A stretch of DNA of 64,000 bases from Amycolatopsis sp. (lineage in GTDB: Bacteria; Actinomycetota; Actinomycetes; Mycobacteriales; Pseudonocardiaceae). Shown here one piece after another: positions 26,069-35,399 of the stretch (position 1 is the first letter of the stretch; the number at the start of each line of letters is the position of its first letter). Below the pieces are notes generated by a model, which saw only the letters and a list, made by a program, of their open reading frames with translations, was not told where the DNA came from and did no database searches. The stretch spans positions 1 to 64,000 of the forward strand of contig NZ_JAODNM010000117.1 in the NCBI RefSeq assembly GCF_025464955.1, in the 5' to 3' direction. The position numbers were made by a program, and so were the translations under genes.

Positions 26069-26106
26069 GAAGAGGCCGTCACCCGATCGGGGTGGCGGCC
26101 TCTTTC
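26069..26106 (+). terminator. Rho-independent terminator of the cold-shock gene
   Basis: GAAGAGGCCGTCACCC (26069-26084) pairs with GGGTGGCGGCCTCTTTC through one G-T wobble and ends in TTTC. It is 25 bp beyond the stop. Confidence 0.85.
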
Positions 26107-26120
26107 GTACACTCCCGAGC

Positions 26121-26336
26121 ATGACCCAGACCAGCTACACCGTCACCGGGATGAGCTGCGGCCACTGCGCCCAGTCCGTCACCGAAGAGCTCACCGGACT
26201 CGCCGGTGTGTCCGAAGTCACCGTCGAGGTAGCCACCGGTGAAGTCCTGGTGACCAGCGAATCCCCGCTCGCCGAGGACGAAGTCCGCGCCGCCGTCGAA
26301 GAAGCCGGTTACCAACTCGCCGTTCTCGTCTCCTGA
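26121..26336 (+). CDS. Copper chaperone, heavy-metal-associated domain (CopZ-like)
   Basis: 71 residues forming one HMA domain. The metal site is GMSCGHC (CxxC at residues 12-15 of TVTGMSCGHCAQSV), with the fold ending VEEAGYQL. It would carry Cu(I) to a P-type ATPase or sensor; none is encoded in this window. The ATG at 26121 is chosen because the domain starts at once; upstream codons run through the csp terminator. Confidence 0.93.
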   Translation: MTQTSYTVTGMSCGHCAQSVTEELTGLAGVSEVTVEVATGEVLVTSESPLAEDEVRAAVEEAGYQLAVLVS

Positions 26337-26409
26337 CTCGCGATCTCCACCCGGGTCTCCACCCCTCGATGGTCCCGATCCACCCCGCTTGATTCCTACT
26401 GTTCTCGCC

Positions 26410-26592
26410 ATGGACAAAAACGAACTGATCCGGCTGGCGGCGAACAGGGCACAGGAATCTCTGCAGGGGGGCAAGCTGAAGGGCAAGGCGTGGATCGCGA
26501 TAGCGGTCGCCGGAGTGGTGCTGCTACTCGGTTTCCTCGCGTATCGGCTGATTCTGATCGAACTGGTGACCCGGCTCAGCGATCATCACTGA
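26410..26592 (+). CDS. Small single-pass membrane protein
   Basis: 60 residues: a polar helix (MDKNELIRLAANRAQESL), a Lys-rich turn (KLKGKAW), then one hydrophobic helix IAIAVAGVVLLLGFLAYRLI and a short tail. Function unknown. It lies 24 bp before the sensor kinase gene in the same direction. No clear ribosome site is seen, so expression is less certain. Confidence 0.6.
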   Translation: MDKNELIRLAANRAQESLQGGKLKGKAWIAIAVAGVVLLLGFLAYRLILIELVTRLSDHH

Positions 26593-26615
26593 CGGGTCCG
26601 TGGTGAGATCGGCTG

Positions 26616-27764
26616 ATGGGTGAGCGAAAGGGCATGCGGCGGCCGCTGCTGCCGGACACGATCGCGCCCGGCTGGCTCGTCGTACAGGTGCTCGGCACGC
26701 TGTTCATCGCGGCGACCCTGATCACCACGCCCGAAAGCTCGCCGTCGGTCTGGACCTGCTACGCGGTGAGCGCGGCGGGCTGGGTTGTTTTCGTGGTCAC
26801 GGAACAACGTTGGCCGAGATTCGGGGCGGGCCTGCTCGGCGTCGCGGCGGTGCTGCCCGCCGTGGCGCTGGGCTCTGCCGCAGACTCGTCCGCGCTGATC
26901 CTGGCCGTCATCATGCTCGGCCGGTTCGCCACGCTCGTGTCGCCGAGTGTCGTGGCGATCACGCTGATCAGCGTCGTCGACATGGCGTTGGCGTTCGCGC
27001 CGTTCTTCGCCGGCCGATCTTCGGGCTGGGAGGCGCTGGGCAACGCTTCCCTGATGCTGGTGCTGGTCCTCTTCGGACTCAACCGGCGGCAGTACGAGGT
27101 CCAGGCCACCCAAACCGAGCTGCTGCTCGAGCAGACGCGCCGCGCGCAGACCGAGCAGGCGCGGGCCGCCGCGCTCGACGAGCGCACCCGCATCGCCCGC
27201 GAGATCCACGACGTCCTCGCGCATTCCCTTGGGGCACTGGGGGTTCAGCTCGAACTCGCCGAGGCGTTGCTCAGCGAGTCGCAGGACGTCGACGCCGCGT
27301 TGGTGACGATCCGGCGGTCGCGCCGGCTCGCCGCGGACGGGCTTGCCGAAGCACGCAACGCGGTCGTCGCGCTCCGCCGGGACGTGCCGTCGCTGACCGA
27401 CGCGCTCGAAGCACTTGCGGACGGCCACCGCGGGGACCATCAAGTGGCCGTGCACTTCACCCCGGCAGGGGCAGCGCATCCGGTGTCTTCGGGGGCAACG
27501 GTGTCGCTCGTCGCCACGGCCAGGGAGGCGCTGACCAACGCGGCGAAGCACTCCCCGGGAGCCGAAATCACGATGTCGCTCGACTTCTCCCCGGAAGCCG
27601 TCCGGCTGCGCGTGCGCAATGACCTGCAGGAAGGGTCCGCTACGACGCCCTCGCCCGGCTATGGCCTGGCAGGCATGCGAGAGCGGCTGGCCCTCGCGGG
27701 TGGGACCCTGACTTCGGGGCGCGCCGATGGCGCCTGGGAAGTGACAGCGGAGGTCGTGCGGTGA
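26616..27764 (+). CDS. Sensor histidine kinase, NarL/DesK-type (HisKA_3)
   Basis: 382 residues. Five or six membrane helices fill residues 15-150, a coiled linker follows, and the dimerisation/phosphorylation box is ERTRIAREIHDVLAHSLG with His198. The HATPase_c domain has a degenerate N box (TAREALTNAAKHS) and GYGLAGMRERL. It phosphorylates the response regulator encoded immediately downstream with a GTGA overlap. There is no extracellular sensor domain, so the stimulus is probably sensed in the membrane. The signal is unknown. Confidence 0.93.
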   Translation: MGERKGMRRPLLPDTIAPGWLVVQVLGTLFIAATLITTPESSPSVWTCYAVSAAGWVVFVVTEQRWPRFGAGLLGVAAVLPAVALGSAADSSALILAVIMLGRFATLVSPSVVAITLISVVDMALAFAPFFAGRSSGWEALGNASLMLVLVLFGLNRRQYEVQATQTELLLEQTRRAQTEQARAAALDERTRIAREIHDVLAHSLGALGVQLELAEALLSESQDVDAALVTIRRSRRLAADGLAEARNAVVALRRDVPSLTDALEALADGHRGDHQVAVHFTPAGAAHPVSSGATVSLVATAREALTNAAKHSPGAEITMSLDFSPEAVRLRVRNDLQEGSATTPSPGYGLAGMRERLALAGGTLTSGRADGAWEVTAEVVR

Positions 27765-28447
27765 TCAGGGTGGTGGTGGTCGACGACCAGCAGGTGATGC
27801 GAGAGGGCCTGGTGGCGCTGCTCGGCCTGCTCGACGATGTCGACGTCGTGGGTTCGGCCGGTGACGGCCGGCAGGCGGTCGACCTGCTCGACGGCGTCAG
27901 GGCCGACGTCGTCCTGATGGACCTGCGCATGCCGGTGCTCGACGGCGTCGAGGCGACCCGGCGCATCACGTGCGACCATCCGGAGACCGCCGTGATCGTG
28001 CTGACCACCTATGCCGACGACGAGTCCATCGCCGGGGCGTTGCGGGCCGGCGCGCGCGGCTACCTGACGAAGGACGCCGGTCGCGCGGAGATCGCGGCGG
28101 CCATGCGGTCGGCGGTCGCCGGCCAGTCCACCTTCGCCGCGACGGTGTCCGGCCGGCTGGTCGCCGCGCTGGAAGCCACGGTGTCCAACGGCTTGGCACC
28201 GAAAGCATCGAAAGCACTGCAAGCACCGAAGCCGAAGGTCGAGCTCCCGGACGGCCTGACCGCCCGGGAAGCGGAGGTGCTGGGGCTGATCGCCGCCGGG
28301 CTGAACAATCCCGAAATCGCCGCCGACCTGTTCATCGGCGAGGCCACGGTCAAGACACACATCAACAACGCGTTCGCGAAGATCGGCGTGCGCAATCGTG
28401 CGGAGGCGGTGCGCTACGCGTTACGACACGAACTCGGACAGGGCTGA
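27761..28447 (+). CDS. Response regulator, NarL/LuxR family
   Basis: 228 residues: a receiver domain with acidic pocket VVDDQ (Asp8/9) and phosphoacceptor Asp54 (VVLMDLRMP), an unusual Lys/Ala/Pro linker (LAPKASKALQAPKPK, about residues 146-160), then a LuxR HTH (LTAREAEVLGLIAAGLNNPE ... ATVKTHINNAFAKIGV). It is coupled to the kinase gene by a 4-bp overlap. Targets are unknown; the glnX-glnH-pknG genes start 106 bp downstream, but a link is only positional. Confidence 0.94.
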   Translation: MIRVVVVDDQQVMREGLVALLGLLDDVDVVGSAGDGRQAVDLLDGVRADVVLMDLRMPVLDGVEATRRITCDHPETAVIVLTTYADDESIAGALRAGARGYLTKDAGRAEIAAAMRSAVAGQSTFAATVSGRLVAALEATVSNGLAPKASKALQAPKPKVELPDGLTAREAEVLGLIAAGLNNPEIAADLFIGEATVKTHINNAFAKIGVRNRAEAVRYALRHELGQG

Positions 28448-28552
28448 TCGGGTTACGCCGAGGCTTCAAACCGGTCCCAGCCGTGGTGTCGCTGGCTGGG
28501 TCGATCCCGACTCGGCTACCTTTCACCCCGTAAACAGGGGAGGTCTGCCGAC

Positions 28553-29989
28553 ATGACGAGCACTGCCACGCGGCCGGGGGCGCCGGGAGGCCCTCGGCCA
28601 CCAGCGGGTCCGGGTCCGCAGCCGCCAGCCGCGGGGAACGAGCCGCAGGGCGGGCGCGAGCGGACCGGGATCGCCGGTCTGCTGGACCTGCCGGCCACCG
28701 CCGTGCGCGGGATCATCCGGTCGTCCGCGACGACCCCGGGCCGGCTGTCCGTGATCGCCGTCGGGCTCGTCCTGCTCATCCTGGTGACCGGGGTGGTGGC
28801 CACGGTCTCCGTGCAGGGCAAGAAGAACACCATCAACGACCTGATCGACCAGCGGGAACCGCTGGCCGCGGCCGCGCAGCAGGTGTACCGCTCGCTGTCC
28901 GACGCCGACGCGACGTCGGCGAGCGCGTTCCTGTCCACCGGGACCGAGCCGCCGGCCCTTCGCCAGCGTTACGAGCAGGACGTGGCGGAGGCCGGCGCCG
29001 CGTTGGCCAAGTCCGCGTCGGACTCCGCGGGCGTGGCCAACGCGGCCGCCCAGGTCAACATCCTCAGCCAGCAGGTCCCCGTCTACACCGGGCTGGTCGA
29101 GACGGCGCGGGCCAACAACCGGCAGGGCTTCCCGGCCGGCGCGTCCTACCTGCGCGAGGCGTCCGAGCTGATGCGCGTCAAGATCCTGCCGGCCGCGCAG
29201 GACCTGTACCGGATCGACACCGACCGCCTCTCCGCCGAACAGGACGAGGCCAACGGCTTCCCGTGGTGGACGCTGCTGCTCGTGCTCCTGTCGCTCGCCG
29301 CGCTGGTGGTCACGCAGGTGTACCTCACACGCAAGACCAACCGCGTGCTGAACGTCGGGCTGGTGGTCGCCACCGGCGCCGTCGTCCTCGGCCTGCTGTG
29401 GAGCTCGGTCGGGCTCATCGTGCAGAGCGTGCTCGTCGACAGCGGGCAATCGAGCGGAAGCCACCAGGTGGACGTCCTGGTCCGCACCCGCATCGCGGCG
29501 CTGCAAGCCAGAGCCGACGAGACGCTGACCCTCGTGGCGCGCGGTGACGGTGCCACGTACGAACAGGACTTCCAGGGGCTCGCGGCGCAGCTGGTCGGCA
29601 AGGACGGCAAGAGCGGCCTGCTCGGCGAGGCACAGGGGCTCGCCGCCGGCGGCGGGCCGTCGCAGCAGGTCGACGCCGCGATCCGGGACGCCGACGCCTG
29701 GCTCACGGCTCACACCCAGGTCCGGCTGCTCGACGACGGTGGCGAGTACCAGGCTGCCGTCGACAACGCCGTCGACGCCACGAAACCGGACGGCGCCGCC
29801 GGCGCGTTCGGCCGCCTGGACGGCAACCTGGTGTCCGCGATCACGGTCGGGCGCCAAGGATTTCTGGACGAGACCCGGGGCGCCGACCGCGCGCTGACCG
29901 CGCTCGCGCCCGGACTCGCGGTACTCGCCGTGGTCGCCGCGGCCGGCGCGACGATCGGGATCCGCGAACGGCTGAGGGAGTACCGGTGA
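28553..29989 (+). CDS. glnX: GlnX-like membrane protein of the PknG signalling module
   Basis: 478 residues. A Pro/Gly-rich N-terminus precedes a first membrane helix (about 66-88). An extracellular segment of about 145 residues follows, then two helices (about 236-258 and 266-290), a second extracellular domain and a final helix (about 450-470). Position and architecture match the four-helix protein encoded with glnH and pknG in mycobacteria and corynebacteria. There it links the periplasmic sensor GlnH to cytosolic PknG. The next gene starts in a GTGA overlap. The assignment rests mainly on synteny and topology. Confidence 0.85.
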   Translation: MTSTATRPGAPGGPRPPAGPGPQPPAAGNEPQGGRERTGIAGLLDLPATAVRGIIRSSATTPGRLSVIAVGLVLLILVTGVVATVSVQGKKNTINDLIDQREPLAAAAQQVYRSLSDADATSASAFLSTGTEPPALRQRYEQDVAEAGAALAKSASDSAGVANAAAQVNILSQQVPVYTGLVETARANNRQGFPAGASYLREASELMRVKILPAAQDLYRIDTDRLSAEQDEANGFPWWTLLLVLLSLAALVVTQVYLTRKTNRVLNVGLVVATGAVVLGLLWSSVGLIVQSVLVDSGQSSGSHQVDVLVRTRIAALQARADETLTLVARGDGATYEQDFQGLAAQLVGKDGKSGLLGEAQGLAAGGGPSQQVDAAIRDADAWLTAHTQVRLLDDGGEYQAAVDNAVDATKPDGAAGAFGRLDGNLVSAITVGRQGFLDETRGADRALTALAPGLAVLAVVAAAGATIGIRERLREYR

Positions 29990-30963
29990 GCAGGAAGAAG
30001 CGCGCTGCGCGGATGGTCGTCCTGGCCGCCGTCGCGATGCTCACGGTGGCGTGCGGCAACGCGGGGGTGCCGACGGACCCGGCGCCGGTCGGGGCGGTCT
30101 CGCCGCCGCAGCCGGCGGACGTCGGCGGGGCCGACAAGACCAGCAGCGGCACGACGGTGAACACCTGCAACGCGCTGGCCAGCCAGCGGCCGACCAACGG
30201 CACGTCCGTGCTGAACGGTTCGACGATGGAGAAGATCAAGGAACGCGGGAAGCTGATCGCCGGCGTCGACCAGACGACGTTCCTGTTCGGGTTTCGCAAC
30301 CCCACCACGGGCACGCTCGAAGGCTTCGACATCGACATGGTCAAGGCGGTGGCGAAGGCCATCTTCGGCAGCGACGACTCGAAGTACATCCAGTTCAAGG
30401 CGATCTCGTCGCAGCAGCGCGTGCCAGTGCTGCAGAAACATTCCGTCGACATCGTGGTCCGGACCTACAGCATCACCTGCGACAGGCTGAAGGACATCGA
30501 CTTCTCCACGGTGTACTACGTCTCGGGGCAGCGGATCCTGGTCACCGGCAACTCGCCCGTCGCCAAGCTCACGGATCTCGCCGGCAAGCGGGTCTGCGCC
30601 ACCAAGGAATCCACCTCGCTGACGAAGATCGAATCCGATCCGTCGAAGCCGGTCCCGGTGTCGGTGGACAACTGGTCGGACTGCCTGGTGATGCTGCAGC
30701 AGGGACAGGTCGCCGCGGTGTCGACCGACGACGTCATCCTGGCAGGCATGGCCGCCCAGGACCCGACACTGAAGATCGTCGGCGACCCGTTCACCGAAGA
30801 GGACTACGGGATCGGGATCCCCAAGGGTGAGGACGACATGGTGCAGTTCGTCAACGCCGTGCTCGAACACGTGCGCAGCGACGGGCCGTGGCAGTCGAGT
30901 TACCAGCGCTGGATCCAGCCGCGGCTACCGGGCTTGAGCCCGCCGCAGGCGCAGTACAAGTAG
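29986..30963 (+). CDS. glnH: GlnH-like amino-acid-binding lipoprotein
   Basis: 325 residues. The signal peptide ends in the lipobox LTVAC (Cys23). The rest is a periplasmic binding protein family 3 domain (MEKIKERGKLIAGVDQTTFL ... FGFRNPTTGTLEGFDIDMVK ... VDIVVRTYSITCDRLKDIDF). In mycobacteria GlnH binds Asp/Glu and signals through GlnX to PknG. No ABC permease or ATPase genes are attached, which supports a sensing rather than uptake role. It is coupled to glnX and followed by pknG after a 74-bp gap. Confidence 0.9.
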   Translation: MSRKKRAARMVVLAAVAMLTVACGNAGVPTDPAPVGAVSPPQPADVGGADKTSSGTTVNTCNALASQRPTNGTSVLNGSTMEKIKERGKLIAGVDQTTFLFGFRNPTTGTLEGFDIDMVKAVAKAIFGSDDSKYIQFKAISSQQRVPVLQKHSVDIVVRTYSITCDRLKDIDFSTVYYVSGQRILVTGNSPVAKLTDLAGKRVCATKESTSLTKIESDPSKPVPVSVDNWSDCLVMLQQGQVAAVSTDDVILAGMAAQDPTLKIVGDPFTEEDYGIGIPKGEDDMVQFVNAVLEHVRSDGPWQSSYQRWIQPRLPGLSPPQAQYK

Positions 30964-31037
30964 CGGCGCGGCAGGTTTTCGCGTTCACGGCCTAGGATCA
31001 TGTACGGGATTTGTCGCGGGAAGCTCGGGAGGTAGCT

Positions 31038-33899
31038 GTGTCGGAGGAGTCACGCCGTCCTCGGCACGCGGCGCCGGACGAAACGGGGGCAGCCGAGTCA
31101 GCCGAGGCCACTCCGTGGACACCGCCGCCGTTTCGCTGGGAGTCAGGGGAGGCCGAGCCTTCGGTGTCCGGTGAGATCGCGGAGGCCAAGGAGGAGCCCG
31201 TCGACGAGCCCGGCACCGGCTGGACCAGGTCGCCGAACGTGCTGAGGGGCACTTCGGAGCCCGCCGCGCCGCCCGCTGCTCCGCCGCCCGCCGCGCAGCC
31301 GCCTGTCGCCGAGCGCACGGTGTACCAGCAGCCCGTCCGTCCGCCCGTGGCCCCACGCAACCGGCCGTACGCGCCGCAGCAGCAAGGCTTCCCGCCGCAG
31401 CAGCCGCCTCAACAGCAGCAGCCCCAGTCACAGCCACCGCAGCCGCCTCAACAGCAGCAGCCACCGCAGCAGCGACCCCCGCAGTCGCAGTTCGCCGATC
31501 TGCCGACGCTGCGGCCAGGCGAGTTCCCGGTCGTCGCGCCGCCGAACCAGCCCTATCGGGAAGCGCCCAGCGACCCGCAGCCGACCAGTGTCCTGTCCTC
31601 GCCGACGCCGGAGACGCAGAGCATCATGCCGCCTGCGCCGCTGGCGGTCGGCTCCGACGTGGCGCTGCCCGACCCCGGCACCGAAAGCGTGCTCCCGGAT
31701 CGGGGCACTGGTTCTGGGCCGGTCACGGGGACCGGTAGCGGCAGCCAGGGGACCGGAGTGGGAACCGGCTCCGGGACAGGCTCGGGCTCGTTCCCGGGCA
31801 CCGGGCGCCGGACGTCGTCGCGCACGTCGCGTCGTGGCCGGCTCGGCGCCGGGCTGGTCGACGTGCCGCGGGTGCCGTATCTCGACCCCGCGTCGGCGGT
31901 ACTCAAAAACCCGATGGTGTCGGAGGAAAAGCGCTTCTGCAGCAGCTGTTCGACGAAGGTCGGGCGCGGCGCCGGAGGCGAACCCGGCGATCCCGAAGGC
32001 GTGTGCGAGAAGTGCGGGACCCCGTTCTCGTTCGTCCCGAAGCTCAGTCCGAAGGAGATCGTCGGTGGCCAGTACAAGGTCCTCGGTGCGCTCGCGTACG
32101 GCGGTCTCGGCTGGATTTACCTTGCACAGGACGGAAACGTCAGCAACCGCTGGGTCGTCCTCAAAGGACTGATCGACACCGGTGACGAGACCGCGATGGC
32201 GGCCGCGGCGAACGAGCAGCGCTTCCTCGCCGAGGTCGAGCACCCGAATATCGTCAAGATCCACAACTTCGTCCAGCACCTGGACGCGAAGACGGGCAAC
32301 TCCGTCGGCTACATCGTGATGGAGTACGTCGGCGGTCAGTCGCTGCGTCAGCTCGCGCTCGCGCACCACCGGGAGACCAAGCGCCCCGAACCGCTGCCGA
32401 TCAGCCAGGTCATCGCGTACGGGCTGGAGATCCTGCCCGCCATGGGGTATCTGCACGGGCAGCAGCTGCTGTACTGCGACCTCAAGCCCGACAACGTGAT
32501 CCAGACCCACGAGCAGCTCAAGCTGATCGACCTCGGCGCGGTGCGCCGCATGGACGACTACGAAAGCCCGCTGTTCTTCACCACCGGGTATAGCGCGCCG
32601 GAGCTGGCGAAGCAGGGTGCTTCGGTGGCGTCGGACCTGTACACCGTCGGCCGCACGCTGGCCGTGCTGAGCTTCGAGTTCACCGGGTACACCACCAAGT
32701 ACAAGGCGGCCCTGCCGGCGCCGAACGAGATCCCGCTCTTCTCGCTTTTCGGTTCCTACTACCGGTTCCTGAAGCGCTCGACGCATGTGGACCCGGATCG
32801 CCGGTTCATTTCCGCCGAGGACATGGCCGACCAGCTCACCGGGGTGCTGCGCGAGATCATGGCGCTCGGCACCGGCGAGCCGCGCCCTGGCGCGTCGACC
32901 GTATTCGGGCCGGAGAGCCGTACTTTCGGCGTCGACATGGTCGTGCCGGAGCCCGGCAAGAGCGTTCCGCTGCCGGACGCGCGCGAAGTCGTCATGGGCC
33001 TGCCGGTGCCGCAGGCCGACACCGACGACCCGGCGGCGGGTGTGCTCGCGACGTTGACCTCGGCCGATCCACGGGAGGCGATCGAGTCGCTGGCCGGTGC
33101 GCCGCGCGAGTCGATCGAGGTCCGGCTGCGCATCGTGCGTGCGCGGATCGAGCTGGGCGAGTTCGCCGAGGCCCAGCGGCAGCTGCAGGCCGCGCAGTAC
33201 CTCGCGATCAAGGCAGGTTTCCCGCACGACTGGCGGATCGACTGGTACCGGGGGCTGATCGAGCTCGCCGGTGGCCGTTCGCGTGTCGCGCACGTGGCGT
33301 TCGAGTCGGCCTACGACGAGCTGCCCGGCGAGATCGCCCCCAAGCTGGCGCTCGCCGTCAGCGCTGAGGGCGTCGGCGACTACTTCGGCGCAGCCCGGTA
33401 CTACGAACTGGTCTGGCGCACCGATCACACCTACGTCAGCGCGGCGTTCGGCCTGGCCCGGGTGTATCTCGCGCAGGGAGCACGTGCGGGCGCGATCGAG
33501 GTGCTGGAGTCGGTGGCGCAGTCCTCGACCCATTTCGTCGCGGCGCAGGTGGCCGCGATCAAGATCAAGACGCGGCTCAGCGGGCCCAAGGAGACCACGC
33601 CGATCGCGGAGCGCGATCTGGTGGAAGCCGGCGTCCGCCTGGAGCGGCTGGCACTCGACGCCGAACGGCGCACCAGGTTGTCCGCCGAGGTCCTCGAGGC
33701 GGCACACTCGTGGGTGCGGGCCTCGGGGAACAAGGCACAGACCAGCTCGAAAGTGCTCGGGTGCGCGCTGGCCGAACGTGACCTGCGCCTCGGGCTCGAA
33801 CGCTGCTACCGCACGCTGGCCAGGCTGGCCGGTACGACGGACCAACGTGTCGAGCTCGTCGACCGGGCCAACGCCATCCGCCCCCGCACGCTGACGTGA
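31038..33899 (+). CDS. pknG: Serine/threonine protein kinase PknG
   Basis: 953 residues, about 200 longer than the mycobacterial protein because of its N-terminus. Order: a low-complexity Pro/Gln-rich region (about 85-160) and Gly/Thr/Ser-rich region (about 215-265); a rubredoxin-like domain with CSSC (from about residue 301) and CEKC; a kinase domain with LLYCDLKPDNVIQ and LIDLGAVRRMD; and a C-terminal TPR-like helical domain. It phosphorylates the FHA protein GarA/OdhI to control 2-oxoglutarate metabolism. GTG 31038 follows GGGAGG. The T-rich N-terminus may hold the FHA-docking phosphosites. Confidence 0.95.
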   Translation: MSEESRRPRHAAPDETGAAESAEATPWTPPPFRWESGEAEPSVSGEIAEAKEEPVDEPGTGWTRSPNVLRGTSEPAAPPAAPPPAAQPPVAERTVYQQPVRPPVAPRNRPYAPQQQGFPPQQPPQQQQPQSQPPQPPQQQQPPQQRPPQSQFADLPTLRPGEFPVVAPPNQPYREAPSDPQPTSVLSSPTPETQSIMPPAPLAVGSDVALPDPGTESVLPDRGTGSGPVTGTGSGSQGTGVGTGSGTGSGSFPGTGRRTSSRTSRRGRLGAGLVDVPRVPYLDPASAVLKNPMVSEEKRFCSSCSTKVGRGAGGEPGDPEGVCEKCGTPFSFVPKLSPKEIVGGQYKVLGALAYGGLGWIYLAQDGNVSNRWVVLKGLIDTGDETAMAAAANEQRFLAEVEHPNIVKIHNFVQHLDAKTGNSVGYIVMEYVGGQSLRQLALAHHRETKRPEPLPISQVIAYGLEILPAMGYLHGQQLLYCDLKPDNVIQTHEQLKLIDLGAVRRMDDYESPLFFTTGYSAPELAKQGASVASDLYTVGRTLAVLSFEFTGYTTKYKAALPAPNEIPLFSLFGSYYRFLKRSTHVDPDRRFISAEDMADQLTGVLREIMALGTGEPRPGASTVFGPESRTFGVDMVVPEPGKSVPLPDAREVVMGLPVPQADTDDPAAGVLATLTSADPREAIESLAGAPRESIEVRLRIVRARIELGEFAEAQRQLQAAQYLAIKAGFPHDWRIDWYRGLIELAGGRSRVAHVAFESAYDELPGEIAPKLALAVSAEGVGDYFGAARYYELVWRTDHTYVSAAFGLARVYLAQGARAGAIEVLESVAQSSTHFVAAQVAAIKIKTRLSGPKETTPIAERDLVEAGVRLERLALDAERRTRLSAEVLEAAHSWVRASGNKAQTSSKVLGCALAERDLRLGLERCYRTLARLAGTTDQRVELVDRANAIRPRTLT

Positions 33900-33940
33900 C
33901 GCTACGCTCGGTGGTGTGAGCGGATCGAGGGGAAACGCAG

Positions 33941-34711
33941 GTGCCTGAGGAGTTCTCGCTGGCTTTGACCGAGGTGGCGGTGGCCGTCGAACGTGCCGGC
34001 CTGCCACCGAACTGGCGTCCGTTCGAAATCCCCAGCGTGGGATTCACCGTGGACGAGCACGTCAAGGCCCATACGGACGCCTGGGACGCGCTCTGTCGGC
34101 GGGGCTTGGCCAGGGGCGACAAGCTGGACCTCGACGTCGAAGACACCCTGCGCACCTGGACACAGCCGGACGTGCTGATCAACGTCCGAGCCGCGGAACT
34201 CGTCGACCAGCGGCACGTCTACTACCGAGCTGCGTCCGCGAAGGGCCTCGGCGTGTTCTCGGAGCACAACGCCGACGGCGGCATCCTGTTCACCCAGGTC
34301 AGAGCCGAGCGGCTCGTCGACATGGTCGTCGGCGCTTTGCCGCACTACAACCCCGTCCCCCTGCGCGAACTGGTGACCGTCAGCGGCACCCCCACGCCAG
34401 AGCGGGACCTTTCCGACGAAAGCCTCATCAGCGCCCGCCGCCCCCGCAACACCGTCTCGGACAAGGAAGCCATCGCACGGTTCGCCGCCTGGCCCCTGCA
34501 CCGCCACGGCTCGGTGGAACTGTCCGTCAAGCAGGGCCTCGGCACCCTGCACCACGTCGGCTCGGTGCAGTTCCTCGACACCGACGGCGGCCGGTTCCTG
34601 ACCTTCACCGACAACCTCCCCGGCGGCGAAACCCGCTACCGCTTCGTCCCGTCCGACGGCTCCCACCTGCGCCGATGGCTACACGACAGCATCGCCGACG
34701 ACCGCAGGTGA
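33941..34711 (+). CDS. EspG family ESX secretion-associated protein
   Basis: 256 residues beginning at GTG behind CGCAG. The opening SLALTEVAVAVERAGLPPNW and the C-terminal GGRFLTFTDNLPGGETRYRF-VPSDGSHLRRWL are typical of the EspG family of cytosolic chaperones that bind PE/PPE-type substrates of type VII secretion. No ESX core ATPase or membrane genes are in the window. It heads the module of DUF3558 lipoproteins and a PPE-like protein, its probable client. A decayed second copy lies at 35400-35645. Confidence 0.88.
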   Translation: MPEEFSLALTEVAVAVERAGLPPNWRPFEIPSVGFTVDEHVKAHTDAWDALCRRGLARGDKLDLDVEDTLRTWTQPDVLINVRAAELVDQRHVYYRAASAKGLGVFSEHNADGGILFTQVRAERLVDMVVGALPHYNPVPLRELVTVSGTPTPERDLSDESLISARRPRNTVSDKEAIARFAAWPLHRHGSVELSVKQGLGTLHHVGSVQFLDTDGGRFLTFTDNLPGGETRYRFVPSDGSHLRRWLHDSIADDRR

Positions 34712-34742
34712 CTCACCGACTTGTCGACCCGAACGAGGACCT

Positions 34743-35294
34743 GTGAACCGCCGATGCCTGGTCGCGGTGGCGCCGTTCTTTCTCGTCGCCTTCGCTGGTT
34801 GCACAAGTACGGTCAGTGGTCAGCCCAATCCTGCAGTCGTCAGCAGCAGTGCAACCACTCCGGCACCTGGCAGCTCAGTGTCCGACCCGTTCGCGGGAAT
34901 CGATCTGTGCTCCCTTGTCGATCAAGCCGTCGCTGGTCAGGGCTTTCCTGCTGTGCAGCCCAACGCTGATTTCGTCGCTTCTGGTAGGCGGGAGTGCGAA
35001 ACCAAGAAACCCGAATTCGGAACCGTTGGTATTCAAGTCCAGGTTGGCGCGACGTTCGATAAAGACTTACCTGCGGGTAGTACAGGTAGGTCTGGTCATC
35101 TCAATGGGCGTCCATTCATCCAGGCCACGAATATTCTTGGCACTCTCGATGGCTGTGACATCGTGATGGAGGTCAAGCCGAACTCAAGGGCGATTGTGGG
35201 TGTCACGTTGTCGACGGGTACGACCGACGACGCTTGCACTTACGTCGGGCAGTTCGCTACCAAGGTCGAGCCGTTGTTGCCGAAGGTCCGCTGA
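34743..35294 (+). CDS. DUF3558 family lipoprotein (copy 1)
   Basis: 183 residues. The signal peptide MNRRCLVAVAPFFLVAFAGC carries the lipobox FAGC at its end, followed by TSTVSGQPNP and a Ser/Thr linker, then a DUF3558 domain with four further Cys (DLCSLVDQAV ... RRECETKKPEFG ... GCDIVMEVKPNSR ... DACTYVGQFA). Function unknown; the family is common beside ESX accessory genes in Pseudonocardiaceae. It is closely related to 36231-36785 throughout, so the two arose by duplication. The start is GTG. Confidence 0.85.
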   Translation: MNRRCLVAVAPFFLVAFAGCTSTVSGQPNPAVVSSSATTPAPGSSVSDPFAGIDLCSLVDQAVAGQGFPAVQPNADFVASGRRECETKKPEFGTVGIQVQVGATFDKDLPAGSTGRSGHLNGRPFIQATNILGTLDGCDIVMEVKPNSRAIVGVTLSTGTTDDACTYVGQFATKVEPLLPKVR

Positions 35295-35399
35295 GAGAGA
35301 GTTGCAGGTGTGCCCCAGGCCTTCAAGTGACACGGGTACTCCTCGACGCGCCTACGAGTACGGGTGTCAAGGTGCTCTGTGTGCAGCATACAACGTGGC

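Noticed and set aside
26616..28447. The two-component system as regulator of the lanthipeptide cluster (RamR-like)
   Set aside because: It lies 6 kb away with unrelated genes between, and nothing in sequence links them.
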